A stretch of 64,000 nucleotides of DNA. It comes from Mycolicibacterium sp. HK-90. Its GTDB lineage: Bacteria > Actinomycetota > Actinomycetes > Mycobacteriales > Mycobacteriaceae. Of the stretch, positions 24,070-32,980 are shown in pieces. A program made the translations under genes and the position numbers. The notes below the pieces were generated by a model. That model ran no database searches. It had not been told where the DNA came from and worked only from the letters and a program-made list of their open reading frames with translations. The number at the start of each line of letters is the position of its first letter. The stretch's first letter is position 1. The stretch is from contig NZ_CP129613.1 of NCBI RefSeq assembly GCF_030486405.1, positions 5,270,001 through 5,334,000 of the forward strand, written 5' to 3'.

Positions 24070-25483
24070 ACTGGATGTCGGTGGGCGCTCCGGTGCCCAT
24101 GTACTTGGAAAGTTGGTAGTGCAGGTTGACCGTGCTGCGTTCGCGATAGGGGTTCGGCAGGGTTCCCGGGAAACCTGCCGATTTCATCCCTTGTTGCACC
24201 GCCGCCATGTTCGAGAAGTCCTGCGGCAGTACCGACAGCCAATTCGGTGAGTCCTTCGGGGTGTAGGCCCACTCGGTCTGCGGCTCTTCACCTTTGGGGT
24301 ACAGCTCGAACACTGCGACCTCGAAGATGCATTTGTCCGGGTTGTAGCTCGGATCGGGGCGCGCGCTGTAGCACAGCGCACTGGTCAGACCCTGTCCCAC
24401 TTGGAAGTTCGGGAAGATCTGCCACGCCGTGCCGCTCTGCCCCAGGATGTCCGGCGGGATGGTCGGCCAGATCACGCCCCGCGCCTCGTCATCGCGGCGG
24501 GCCGAGGCCAGCCAGTGCTGCAGCACCTCGTCGGCGGGGGTGCCCTCGGGCAGTTCGTCGACCAGCCGCTTGGCGGCGTTCACCAGCGTGTTCGTCGTGG
24601 TCGCGTTGGTCTCTTCCATGGTGTACACCTGCATCTCGGCAGTGGAGATGCGCGGATCACCGGTGCCCAGGCGGATCTTGGACTTGGTCTCGTCCATACC
24701 TTTCGGCGCGTCGTAACCGATGTTGCTGTGCTTGCCCTGCGCCTTCGCCCAGCCCTTGAACTCGCCGAACTGGTTGAACTCCGGGTGCGTGGTGAACACG
24801 TGGTAGGTCTCGTTGAAGGCCTCCATCGCGACCTTCCAGTTGCAGTCGAAGTACAACCACTTGCGCCACTTGTAACGCATGTTCTCCAACCCGAACGGGT
24901 CGAGGATCTTGGCCGCCGGGTACAGGTAGTCGATCAGCGGCTCGCAGTGCGGGTCCATGTTGATGAACAGCCACCCACCCCAGGTATCCACCTGCACGGG
25001 CGCCAGGTGGGTGTTGCGCGGATTGAGCTTGCCCTGCCAGTCGTCCTGTTCCCGGATGTGGGTGCAGGCTCCGTCGAGTCCGTACGTCCAGCCGTGGAAC
25101 CCGCAGACGAAGGATTTCCTGGCCCGGCCGGTCGCGTTCTTGGCACCCTCGGGGTTGTCGATGAGCTTGCGGCCACGGTGCATACAGACGTTGTGGTGGG
25201 CCGCAAAGGTGTTCGCGCCGGTTCGGACGATGATGATCGAGTCGTCGAGGATGTCGTACGTCAGGTAGTTGCCGACCTCGGGAATCTCCTCGACCCGGCC
25301 CACCTGCTGCCACACCTTGCGCCACAGCCGATCCCGTTCAGCGCGTGCGTAATCCGCGGAGACATAGGCCTCGACCGGGATGGTCGTCGGCGCAGACAGG
25401 TCCTCGGCGATGACTCCGGTCGAGTCGTCCGGTTCGGCGTCGACCTCCATCGCGGCGTCGAGATCGGATTCGGTGTGGGCCAC
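24068..25483 (-). CDS. Rieske-type aromatic-ring-hydroxylating oxygenase, alpha subunit
   Basis: A 471-aa oxygenase. The Rieske [2Fe-2S] ligands lie in CMHRGRKL and, after a longer than usual spacer, CGFHGWTY (about residues 98-125). The mononuclear iron site has NETYHVFTTH near 245. It uses electrons from a separate reductase, not encoded nearby. The GTG start shares one base with the SDR stop (TAGTG). Substrate may be aromatic or alicyclic; similar Rieske proteins in mycobacteria include steroid hydroxylases such as KshA, but this one is longer. Confidence 0.87.
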   Translation of the reverse strand: MAHTESDLDAAMEVDAEPDDSTGVIAEDLSAPTTIPVEAYVSADYARAERDRLWRKVWQQVGRVEEIPEVGNYLTYDILDDSIIIVRTGANTFAAHHNVCMHRGRKLIDNPEGAKNATGRARKSFVCGFHGWTYGLDGACTHIREQDDWQGKLNPRNTHLAPVQVDTWGGWLFINMDPHCEPLIDYLYPAAKILDPFGLENMRYKWRKWLYFDCNWKVAMEAFNETYHVFTTHPEFNQFGEFKGWAKAQGKHSNIGYDAPKGMDETKSKIRLGTGDPRISTAEMQVYTMEETNATTTNTLVNAAKRLVDELPEGTPADEVLQHWLASARRDDEARGVIWPTIPPDILGQSGTAWQIFPNFQVGQGLTSALCYSARPDPSYNPDKCIFEVAVFELYPKGEEPQTEWAYTPKDSPNWLSVLPQDFSNMAAVQQGMKSAGFPGTLPNPYRERSTVNLHYQLSKYMGTGAPTDIQ

Positions 25484-26328
25484 TAGATCCTCCTGATGGC
25501 TTCGCGGAAGGATTCGTCCTTGAGGAACAGCGAGGTGTTGTCGGCGCCCAGATGCGTCCAGCGCAGGTTGAGCCCGCCGTCGACCAGGATGGTCTGGCCG
25601 GTGATGTAGCTGGACAGATCCGAGAGCAGGAACAGGATGGCCCCGGCCTGCTCCTCGGGAGTGCCCCGCCGGCCCATCGCGATCGCCCGCTGGTCACGCT
25701 CGGGGTCGGCATCGACATATGTTGCGGAGGCGGCGGTTTCGGTGACACCGGGGGCGACGGCGTTGACCCGGATGCCGTCCGCGGCGAGCTCGGCCGCCAT
25801 CGTGCGGGTGGCGGCAACGATCGCGGCCTTCGCCGTGCCGTAGGCGACGTGATAGGGCGCGGTGTTCATCCCACTGATCGAGGACACCGACACAATGGAG
25901 CCTGGGGTGCCGTGCGATCGGATCTCGGAAGCCACCGCCTGGCTCATGAAGAACATGGTTTCCAGGTTCGCCGTGAACAATTCGCGCCAGTCGGCCCGCG
26001 ACACCCGGGTGGCCGGCATCCAGGTGGACGGCGCGGCACCGCCCGCCACATTCACCAGCCCGTAGAGCTCACCATCGGCGCGGCGCGCCGCATCGAGCAC
26101 CGTGGCGATGCCGTCATCGGTGGACGCGTCGGCGGCCACGGTCACGACGTCCAGCCCCTTGTCGGCCAGTGGCGCGACGTGAGTGTCGAGGTTGTCCTGT
26201 GAGCGGCTCACCGCCACGACCGTGGCTCCGGCCTCGGCCGCCATCCGGGTGACGGTGGTGCCGATCCCGCCACCTCCGGCGCCCGACACCACCACGACCC
26301 GGCCATCCAGGCTCAGGGAACTGTCCAT
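25483..26328 (-). CDS. Short-chain dehydrogenase, first gene of the minus-strand operon
   Basis: A 281-aa SDR. It has an unusual glycine-rich Rossmann loop SGAGGGGIGTTV, NVAGG in place of NNAG, catalytic Ser in SSISG and YGTAK. The ATG at 26328 gives MDSSLSLDGRVVVVSG; a longer in-frame start would run into the promoter. It starts the operon that ends with the acyl-CoA dehydrogenases and probably oxidises or reduces a hydroxyl/keto group of the substrate. The divergent promoter region contains candidate GntR operators. Confidence 0.87.
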   Translation of the reverse strand: MDSSLSLDGRVVVVSGAGGGGIGTTVTRMAAEAGATVVAVSRSQDNLDTHVAPLADKGLDVVTVAADASTDDGIATVLDAARRADGELYGLVNVAGGAAPSTWMPATRVSRADWRELFTANLETMFFMSQAVASEIRSHGTPGSIVSVSSISGMNTAPYHVAYGTAKAAIVAATRTMAAELAADGIRVNAVAPGVTETAASATYVDADPERDQRAIAMGRRGTPEEQAGAILFLLSDLSSYITGQTILVDGGLNLRWTHLGADNTSLFLKDESFREAIRRI

Positions 26329-26358
26329 GCGCAACCCTTGCCGATTCGCTTGTCCTAT

Positions 26359-26370
26359 TTGTCCGGACAA
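26359..26370. promoter_or_regulatory. Palindromic operator candidate TTGTCCGGACAA
   Basis: A perfect 12-bp palindrome in the 162-nt divergent promoter region between the SDR and the beta-propeller gene, with a third half-site TTGTCC at about 26350. A related site lies at 26455-26466. The GntR/HutC regulator encoded just downstream is the obvious candidate binder. Confidence 0.55.
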
Positions 26371-26454
26371 CATATAACGATCTTCATATTGGAGAACACT
26401 ATTCCGCAGGGGTTATTCAGCCGTCAAGGGCCGAATCGAACCTTCTGGCACCTA

Positions 26455-26466
26455 TTGTCTGGACTA
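26455..26466. promoter_or_regulatory. Second operator-like site TTGTCTGGACTA
   Basis: Matches TTGTCCGGACAA at 10 of 12 positions, 25 nt upstream of the ATG of the beta-propeller gene. Two similar sites, one near each divergent start, fit a shared repressor. Confidence 0.45.
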
Positions 26467-26490
26467 CGACGACTTGCTAACGTCCGGGTC

Positions 26491-28095
26491 ATGAGCGCGC
26501 CTTCGGTAACCGACGCGAGGTACACCGCAAATCCCACGACAGCCGGGGAGTGGACGCTGGAGCAGGTCACCGGCCCCAGCCGACTGTTCGGGGCGAACGG
26601 CCTGCGCACCGGGCCCGACGGCCGTATCTACGTCGCGCAGGTGACCGGCAGCCAGATCAGCGCCCTCGACCCTGAGACCGGACGGCTCGAAACCATCAGC
26701 GCCAAGGGCGGCGACATCATCGCGCCCGATGACGTCGCCTTCGACCCGAGCGGCAACCTGTACGCCACCGAGGTGATGGACGGCCGGGTCAGCGTTCGCG
26801 CGGCCGACGGCACCACCCGGGTCTTGCGCGACGACGTGCCCTCGGCCAACGGCATCACCTTCCACCAGGGCCGACTGTTCGTCGGCGAATGCCGCGAGGG
26901 TGGCCGGCTCATGGAGTTCGACCTCACCGGCAGCGCGCCACGCATCCTGCTGGAGAACGTGCCCTCGCCCAACGCGATGGAGGTCGGCCCCGACGGGCTG
27001 CTGTATTTCCCGGTGATGGGTGCCAACGAGATCTGGCGGATAGATCCCGACGGCGGCGAGCCCCAGGTGGTGGCCGGCGGCCTGGGCGTCCCGGACTCGG
27101 TCAAGTTCGACGCCGATGGCTACATCGTCTCGACGCAGGTGGCCAGCGGTCAGGTGCTGCGTATCGATCCGCGCACCGGCGCGCAGGTACTGCTGGCCCA
27201 GCTGACCCCCGGCCTGGACAACTGCACCTTCGTCGACGGCCGGCTGTTCGTCTCGAACTTCACCGGTGAGATCACCGAGATCCTGTCCGGCGGCAGCACT
27301 CAGGCCCTGCTACCGGGCGGGCTGAACTGGCCACTCGACCTCACCATGGGCGACGACGGCAATCTGTACGTGGCCGACGGCACCTACTTCTACCGGGTCG
27401 GCCCCGACGGCAGCCTGGACACCGTCGCGATGCTGTTCTCGCCGGGCTACCCGGGCTTCTTGCGTGGCGTGACCGCCTCGGGCCCAGGGGAATTCATCGT
27501 CACCACCGCGGCCGACACCGTGACCCGCTACCGTCCGGGCGGCAGCGAGGACGAGGTGAGCCACATACTCGCCGGAGGCGTCGACCAACCGTACGGCGTG
27601 GCCGTGGCGCCGGACGGTTCGGTGCTGGTCGTCGAACAGGGTGCCGGACGGCTGCTTTCGGTGCGCGACAGCTCCACCACGGTGCTGGCCTCGGCGCTCG
27701 ACACCCCGGTCGCGGTGGCGATCGGCCCCGACGGCGCCCCGCTGGTCTCGGTGGCCGGGGCGGTTGTCCGGGTCGACGGCGGGAAAGCCGCACCGCTGAT
27801 CGACGGATTGCACACGCCGCACGGCATTCTGATGCGCGACGGCGCGCTCTACATCGTCGACTCCGGCAGCAAGGAGGTTGTCGAGTACGACCTCGATACG
27901 GCCGCCCGCACCACGATCGCCACCGGGCTGCCGGTCGGCCCGCCGCCCGGGGTGACCCCCAAGCCGCTCAAGGGCATGCCGCCGTTCTCCGGCCCGCAGG
28001 GCCCGTTCGCCGGGATCACCGGCGGATCCGATGGCACCCTCTACATCTCGGGCGACGGTGACGGCAGCGTGCTGGCACTGCGCCGGAACCGGTGA
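26491..28095 (+). CDS. SMP-30/gluconolactonase-like beta-propeller protein
   Basis: A 534-aa protein of repeated beta-propeller blades, each with a GPDG, D-P-x-G or DG-x-L-Y-V-A/T-D motif (for example GPDGRIYVAQ and GDDGNLYVADG). It looks like a double SMP-30/NHL-type propeller, as the length allows two six-bladed units. Such proteins include lactonases and hydrolases; hydrolysis of a lactone made by the divergent BVMO is attractive but unproven. No signal peptide from the chosen ATG (26491). A longer in-frame start at 26338 would cover the operator region and is rejected. Confidence 0.78.
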   Translation: MSAPSVTDARYTANPTTAGEWTLEQVTGPSRLFGANGLRTGPDGRIYVAQVTGSQISALDPETGRLETISAKGGDIIAPDDVAFDPSGNLYATEVMDGRVSVRAADGTTRVLRDDVPSANGITFHQGRLFVGECREGGRLMEFDLTGSAPRILLENVPSPNAMEVGPDGLLYFPVMGANEIWRIDPDGGEPQVVAGGLGVPDSVKFDADGYIVSTQVASGQVLRIDPRTGAQVLLAQLTPGLDNCTFVDGRLFVSNFTGEITEILSGGSTQALLPGGLNWPLDLTMGDDGNLYVADGTYFYRVGPDGSLDTVAMLFSPGYPGFLRGVTASGPGEFIVTTAADTVTRYRPGGSEDEVSHILAGGVDQPYGVAVAPDGSVLVVEQGAGRLLSVRDSSTTVLASALDTPVAVAIGPDGAPLVSVAGAVVRVDGGKAAPLIDGLHTPHGILMRDGALYIVDSGSKEVVEYDLDTAARTTIATGLPVGPPPGVTPKPLKGMPPFSGPQGPFAGITGGSDGTLYISGDGDGSVLALRRNR

Positions 28096-28099
28096 CGCC

Positions 28100-28837
28100 A
28101 TGACCGTCACCTCGCCCGAGCACCGCTACCTGCAGGTCGCACGCACCCTGCGCAAAGAGATCGTCGACGGCGTGTACCCCGTGGGGTCACAACTGCCCAC
28201 CGAACACGAACTGTGTGAGCGTTTCGAGGTCAGCCGTTACACCGTGCGCGAGGCCCTGCGGCGGCTGCGCGACGACAATCTGGTGACCTCACGCCCGCGG
28301 GCCGGGACCACAGTGGCGCAACGGGCGGCGACGAACAGCTATGCGCAGGACGTGGTCTCGATCAACGACCTGCTGGCGTTCGCCACCGGCGCACAGTTCA
28401 CCATCGAGTCCAATGCCATGGTGACCATCGACAACGAGTTGTCCGAGCGCACCGGGCTCCCCCTCGGCGAGCAGTGGCTGGCGGTCCGCGGCTACCGGCA
28501 GGCCGATCACGACCAGGCGCCGGTGTGCCGCACCGAGTACTACATCAACCGCAGCTTTGCCGCGGTGGGCCGGCTGCTGCAAAGACATTCAGGCCCGATC
28601 TTCCCATTGATCGAGGACCTGTTCGGGGTCAGCATCGTCGAGGTGCACCAGGAGATCTCAGCGATCGTGACCTCACCGGAACTTGCCGCGGGACTCAAGG
28701 TCGATACCGGCAGCGCCGCCCTGCAGATGCAGCGCACCTACACCACCTCCGACGGAGAGATCGCCCAGGTCACCATCAACACCCACCCGTCGGACCGATT
28801 CCGGCACGCGATGACGATGCGTCGGGTCAAGGGCTGA
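28100..28837 (+). CDS. GntR-family regulator, HutC/UTRA type
   Basis: A 245-aa regulator. The N-terminal winged helix (about 8-75) has LRKEIVDGVYPVGSQLPTEHELCERF and VSRYTVREALRRLRDDNLV, and the UTRA ligand-binding domain (about 95-240) follows. It sits between the beta-propeller and the FadD genes of the plus-strand operon, 4 nt after the former. It probably senses a pathway intermediate and controls the divergent promoter at 26329-26490, where TTGTCC palindromes lie. Confidence 0.9.
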   Translation: MTVTSPEHRYLQVARTLRKEIVDGVYPVGSQLPTEHELCERFEVSRYTVREALRRLRDDNLVTSRPRAGTTVAQRAATNSYAQDVVSINDLLAFATGAQFTIESNAMVTIDNELSERTGLPLGEQWLAVRGYRQADHDQAPVCRTEYYINRSFAAVGRLLQRHSGPIFPLIEDLFGVSIVEVHQEISAIVTSPELAAGLKVDTGSAALQMQRTYTTSDGEIAQVTINTHPSDRFRHAMTMRRVKG

Positions 28838-28839
28838 GC

Positions 28840-30399
28840 GTGGTACCACGCGACCACGCCCGCAACGACGACGCCTACTCCCGCGGGCTCTGGGTGTCCA
28901 CCACACTGGCCGACGCCCTGGCCGACGCGGCGCGTGACACACCGGACCGGGCCCTGGTGGTCGACGGCGACCGCACCCTGACCGCCCACGAATTACACAG
29001 CCGGGCAAAGACTCTGGCGGGTCAACTCGCCGACTGGATGCCGGCCGGCAGCGTGGTGTCCTTCATGCTGCCCAACTGGCACGAGGCCGCGATCATCTAC
29101 CTGGGCGCCACGCTGGCCGGCATGGTGATCAACCCGATCCTGCCCTCGCTGCGTGACCGTGAACTGCGTTTCATCCTCGACGATGCGCAGGCCCGCGCCA
29201 TCTTCATACCCGCCGAGTTCGGCAACCACGACTACGCGGCGATGCTCACCCGCGTGTGCTCCCAGCTGGACACGCCACCGGAAGTGGTGGTGCTGCGGGG
29301 GGATCCGGGCCCGCACCGTGCCTTCGACTCCCTGGCGGACGCACCCGACCGGAACCTGCCCACACTCGACCCGGACGACATCCGGATGATCATGTACACC
29401 TCGGGCACCACCGGGCGCCCCAAAGGGGTTTTGCACAGCCACAACTCGATCCACGCGCTGATCCGTCAACTGCGCGAACACTGGATGGTCGAGCCGGGTG
29501 ACACCTTTCTCGTGCCGTCGCCGATCGCCCATATCGGCGGCTCCATCTACGCGTTCGAGTGCCCGCTGCTGCTGGGCAGCACCGCGGTACTCATGCAGCG
29601 CTGGAACGCAGAAGAAGGCGTTGCGCTCATGACCGGACACCGGTGCACCCACATGGCCGGCGCGACACCTTTTCTGGAGCAATTGTTGGGTGCCGCCGAG
29701 CGGGCCGGGACCCGGCTACCCGACCTCAAGGTGTTCATCTGCGGCGGTGCCTCGGTACCCCCGTCGCTGATCCGCCGGGCCTCGGACTATTTCGACAAGG
29801 CCGTCGTCAGCCGGGTGTACGGCTCGACCGAGGTGCCCGTCACCACCGTCGGCTCCCTGGCACCAGGCGACGTCGACCATGCCGCCGACACCGACGGACG
29901 CCCGGGCATCGCCGAGATCCGGTTGGCCTCCGGCGAGATCACCGCCCGCGGGCCACAGATGCTGCTGGGCTACCTGCACCCCGAGGACGAGATCGAATCC
30001 TTCGACGCCGACGGGTTTTTCCGCACCGGAGATCTCGGTCGATGGGTTGACGGCGACTACCTGCAGGTGACCGGGCGTGCCAAAGACCTGATCATCCGCA
30101 ACGGCGAGAACATCTCGCCGAAAGAGGTCGAGGACATCCTGGTCGGCGCACTCGGCATCACCGAGGCGGCCGTGGTCGGGCTACCCGATGAGCGCACCGG
30201 GGAACGCGCCTGCGCGGTCCTGGTAACCGCCGACAGCCACACCCCCGGCGTGGCCGAGGTGAGCAGGTTGCTGGCCGAGCACGGGCTGGCCCGGTTCAAA
30301 ACTCCCGAGCAGGTGGAGATCTGGGATGCGCTGCCGAAGAACGACGCGGGCAAAGTGTTGAAGCATCAGATCCGAGCGACGCTGAAGGGGCATGACTAA
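28840..30399 (+). CDS. Acyl-CoA synthetase (FadD, AMP-forming)
   Basis: A protein of about 519 aa. The adenylation motifs are YTSGTTGRPKGVLHSH (A3), YGSTEVPVT (A5), FRTGDLGRW (A7), and the C-terminal GKVLKHQIR carrying the catalytic Lys. The GTG at 28840 lies 2 nt after the gntR stop; a much longer in-frame reading through gntR is rejected. It activates an acid substrate or ring-cleavage product of the pathway to its CoA ester. Confidence 0.88.
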   Translation: MVPRDHARNDDAYSRGLWVSTTLADALADAARDTPDRALVVDGDRTLTAHELHSRAKTLAGQLADWMPAGSVVSFMLPNWHEAAIIYLGATLAGMVINPILPSLRDRELRFILDDAQARAIFIPAEFGNHDYAAMLTRVCSQLDTPPEVVVLRGDPGPHRAFDSLADAPDRNLPTLDPDDIRMIMYTSGTTGRPKGVLHSHNSIHALIRQLREHWMVEPGDTFLVPSPIAHIGGSIYAFECPLLLGSTAVLMQRWNAEEGVALMTGHRCTHMAGATPFLEQLLGAAERAGTRLPDLKVFICGGASVPPSLIRRASDYFDKAVVSRVYGSTEVPVTTVGSLAPGDVDHAADTDGRPGIAEIRLASGEITARGPQMLLGYLHPEDEIESFDADGFFRTGDLGRWVDGDYLQVTGRAKDLIIRNGENISPKEVEDILVGALGITEAAVVGLPDERTGERACAVLVTADSHTPGVAEVSRLLAEHGLARFKTPEQVEIWDALPKNDAGKVLKHQIRATLKGHD

Positions 30400-31172
30400 T
30401 GCAGGTTGCGATCGTCACCGGAGCCAGCAGTGGCATCGGATTCGGCTGTGCCACTACACTCGCCGAGGCGGGCATGGCGGTGCTCGGCACCGGCCGCGAC
30501 GAAGGCCGGCTCGCCGAACTCGAGCGCGCCGTCGGTGACTCGGACCGGATCGCAACCCTCGCCGTCGACCTGGCCGAGGATGACGCTCCACAGCGCATCG
30601 TGGAGGCCGCGTTGTCCCGATGGGGCCGCATCGACTTCCTGGTCAACAACGCCGGCATCGGCAGCCCCAAACCGCTGCACGAGACCGATGACGAGACCCT
30701 GGACCATTTCCTGGGGATCATGCTGCGCGCCCCCTTCCGGTTGGCCCGAGATGTGCTGCCGCACCTGGGTCCCGGCTCGGCCATCATCAACGTCACCTCG
30801 ACCTTCGCCGTCGTCGGCGGGTTGCGCGGCGGCGCGTACTCTGCCGCCAAGGGCGGATTGACGGCGCTGACCACACACATCGCCTGCCAGTACGGCGCAC
30901 AAGGTATCCGCTGCAACGCGGTGGCCCCCGGTGTCACCGTCACCCCGATGGTCGAGCAGCGGCTCAACGATCCCGGCTTCCGCAAGATGCAGATCGAGAT
31001 GACCCCGCACACCCGGCTGGGCCGGGTCGAGGACATCGCGTCCACCGTCGCCTTCCTGTGCTCGGACGGCGGCAGCTTCATCAACGGACAGACCATCGTC
31101 GTCGACGGCGGCTGGAGCTCGACGAAGTACCTGTCCGATTTCGCGTTCAAGTCCAAGTGGGTTGCCGAATGA
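30399..31172 (+). CDS. Short-chain dehydrogenase (FabG-like)
   Basis: A 257-aa SDR with TGASSGIGFG, NNAG, catalytic Ser in VTSTFA, YSAAK, and the C-terminal GQTIVVDGGWSS. Its ATG shares one base with the FadD stop (TAATG) and its end overlaps the second FadD by 4 nt, so the three are one translational unit. Likely a 3-hydroxyacyl-CoA or alcohol dehydrogenase of the pathway. Confidence 0.9.
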   Translation: MQVAIVTGASSGIGFGCATTLAEAGMAVLGTGRDEGRLAELERAVGDSDRIATLAVDLAEDDAPQRIVEAALSRWGRIDFLVNNAGIGSPKPLHETDDETLDHFLGIMLRAPFRLARDVLPHLGPGSAIINVTSTFAVVGGLRGGAYSAAKGGLTALTTHIACQYGAQGIRCNAVAPGVTVTPMVEQRLNDPGFRKMQIEMTPHTRLGRVEDIASTVAFLCSDGGSFINGQTIVVDGGWSSTKYLSDFAFKSKWVAE

Positions 31173-32638
31173 ACGTTTTCGCGGTGCTCGATCAGGCTGC
31201 GGTCCGGTTCGGGGACCGCGGTGCGGTGTTCGTGGGCGAACGCCAACTGCACACCTGGGCGCAGCTGCACGACCGCGTGCTGCGGCTGGCCACCTCCCTG
31301 AAAGGACGCGGTGATCGCGGTACCCGCGTCGCCGTGGCCAGCGAGAACCGGCCCGAGATCGTCGAGCTGATGTTCGCCATCTGGGCGGCCGAATGCGTGT
31401 TCGTCCCGATCAACTACAAGCTGCATCCCCGCGAGATGGCCGATATTCTCGCCGATTCCGGTGCCGCGCAGGTATTCGCCTCGGCCGCGATCGCCGAGAG
31501 ACTTGCGCCGGCCACAGCGGTGCCCGTCGAAACCATCGGCGGCCAGGACTACGCACAGCGGCTCCACGCCGAGCCCGGCGCCCCGCCGTCCACCGACCCG
31601 GCCGCGCTGGCGTGGCTGTTCTACACCAGCGGCACCACCGGAAAGTCCAAGGGCGCCATGCTGTCCCACCGCAATCTGATGGCGATGACGGTGGCGCATC
31701 TGGCCGATTTCGACGACCCGGATGAGAACTGCAGTCTGATCCACGGCGCTCCCATGTCGCACGGTTCCGGTCTGTACATCCCGCCCTACGTGCTGCGTGG
31801 TGCCCGTCAGGTGGTGCCCGAATCCGCCGCGTTCGAACCCGACGAGTTCCTGGACCTGTGCGGCCATCACCCCGGCAGCAGCGCGTTCCTGGCCCCGACC
31901 ATGGTGCAGCGCCTTATCCAGACCGGGCGACCCCGCCCGGAGAACCTGAAAACCGTTGTGTACGGGGGCGGGCCGATGTACGTCGACAGCCTCAAGAAGG
32001 CGCTGGCCACCTATGGCCCGATCTTCGTGCAGCTCTACGGGCAGGGCGAGGCGCCGATGACCATCACCGGGCTGCGCCGGGGCGATCACGTCGGAGCAGA
32101 CGACGCCACGCTGGGCTCGGTGGGCTACCCACGCTCCGGCGTCGAGGTCGCGGTGCACACCGCGGACGGCACCGCTGCCGCCGTCGACGAGATCGGCGAG
32201 ATCGTCTGCCGCGGCGACGTCGTCATGTCGGGGTACTGGAACAACCCGACCGCCACCGCAGCCACGCTCAAGGACGGCTGGTTGCACACCGGGGACATGG
32301 GTTCCTTCCATGCGCACGGTTACCTCACGCTGCGCGACCGGTCCAAGGACGTGGTGATCAGCGGGGGCAGCAACATCTATCCCCGCGAGGTGGAGGAAGC
32401 ACTGCTCGAACACCCGGACGTCGTGGAGGCGGGCGTGGTGGGAGCCCCCGACGCCGACTGGGGCGAGGTCGTGGTCGCGTTCGTGGTCGGTGACGTGGAC
32501 GCGGCGGCACTCGATGCGCACCTGCTCGAACGCATCGCCCGGTTCAAGCGGCCCAAGCGCTACGAGTTCATCGATTCCCTCCCGAAGAACAGCTACGGCA
32601 AGGTGCTGAAACGCGCCCTGCGGGAACGTTTGGCCTGA
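31169..32638 (+). CDS. Acyl-CoA synthetase (FadD, AMP-forming)
   Basis: A 489-aa adenylating enzyme. It shows FYTSGTTGKSKGAMLSH (A3), YGQGEAPMT (A5), LHTGDMGSF (A7) and GKVLKRALRERLA at the C-terminus with the catalytic Lys. The ATG at 31169 overlaps the SDR stop (ATGA). Shorter than classic long-chain FadDs, similar to medium-chain and aromatic acyl-CoA ligases. Two FadDs in one operon suggest two activation steps, such as for two products of a ring cleavage. Confidence 0.88.
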   Translation: MNVFAVLDQAAVRFGDRGAVFVGERQLHTWAQLHDRVLRLATSLKGRGDRGTRVAVASENRPEIVELMFAIWAAECVFVPINYKLHPREMADILADSGAAQVFASAAIAERLAPATAVPVETIGGQDYAQRLHAEPGAPPSTDPAALAWLFYTSGTTGKSKGAMLSHRNLMAMTVAHLADFDDPDENCSLIHGAPMSHGSGLYIPPYVLRGARQVVPESAAFEPDEFLDLCGHHPGSSAFLAPTMVQRLIQTGRPRPENLKTVVYGGGPMYVDSLKKALATYGPIFVQLYGQGEAPMTITGLRRGDHVGADDATLGSVGYPRSGVEVAVHTADGTAAAVDEIGEIVCRGDVVMSGYWNNPTATAATLKDGWLHTGDMGSFHAHGYLTLRDRSKDVVISGGSNIYPREVEEALLEHPDVVEAGVVGAPDADWGEVVVAFVVGDVDAAALDAHLLERIARFKRPKRYEFIDSLPKNSYGKVLKRALRERLA

Positions 32639-32713
32639 ACCATGGACGGACGGGCGTCGACGGTAATACGCTGATGTGACCCAGCTCACTCGCGAGAGAC
32701 CCGAGGAGGCGGG

Positions 32714-32971
32714 ATGATGGCCGCCAACTCTTTACAACAGACCACGCATTTTCCCAAGCAGAAGGCGCCCTGCGGGCGCATGGTCGAAGGCGATCGCCAC
32801 GTCGAGAGCGACGACGACGGCCTGAGCTACGACGACCTCAAATTCTCCTGCGGCTGCCGCGAAAGCCGCCATGTCTATCACGACGGATGCGTGGCCATCC
32901 GCACCGTGAGACATGACGGGAAGGTGCTGCGGGACGAGCGCTGCAGAGAGCATGAGGCCTTCGAAGTGTGA
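32714..32971 (+). CDS. Small Cys/His-rich protein upstream of frdA
   Basis: An 85-aa soluble protein. Its C-terminal half carries CGCRESRH, then HDGC and CREH, that is five Cys and several His in about 40 residues, which looks like a zinc or iron-sulfur binding module. The start is MM; the second ATG (32717) is equally good behind GAGGAGGCGGG. It ends 9 nt before frdA, so it is probably co-transcribed with fumarate reductase. I do not recognise the family; a role in assembly or redox sensing for Frd is only a guess from position. Confidence 0.65.
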   Translation: MMAANSLQQTTHFPKQKAPCGRMVEGDRHVESDDDGLSYDDLKFSCGCRESRHVYHDGCVAIRTVRHDGKVLRDERCREHEAFEV

Positions 32972-32980
32972 GGCCACGGT

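Noticed and set aside
28474..28839. N-terminal extension of the first plus-strand FadD into gntR
   Set aside because: The extension is a frame-shifted shadow of gntR; the GTG at 28840 gives a normal-length enzyme.
30296..32689. Very long antisense frame opposite FadD and SDR genes
   Set aside because: Typical GC-rich antisense shadow: the other strand has clear enzyme motifs and coupled starts.
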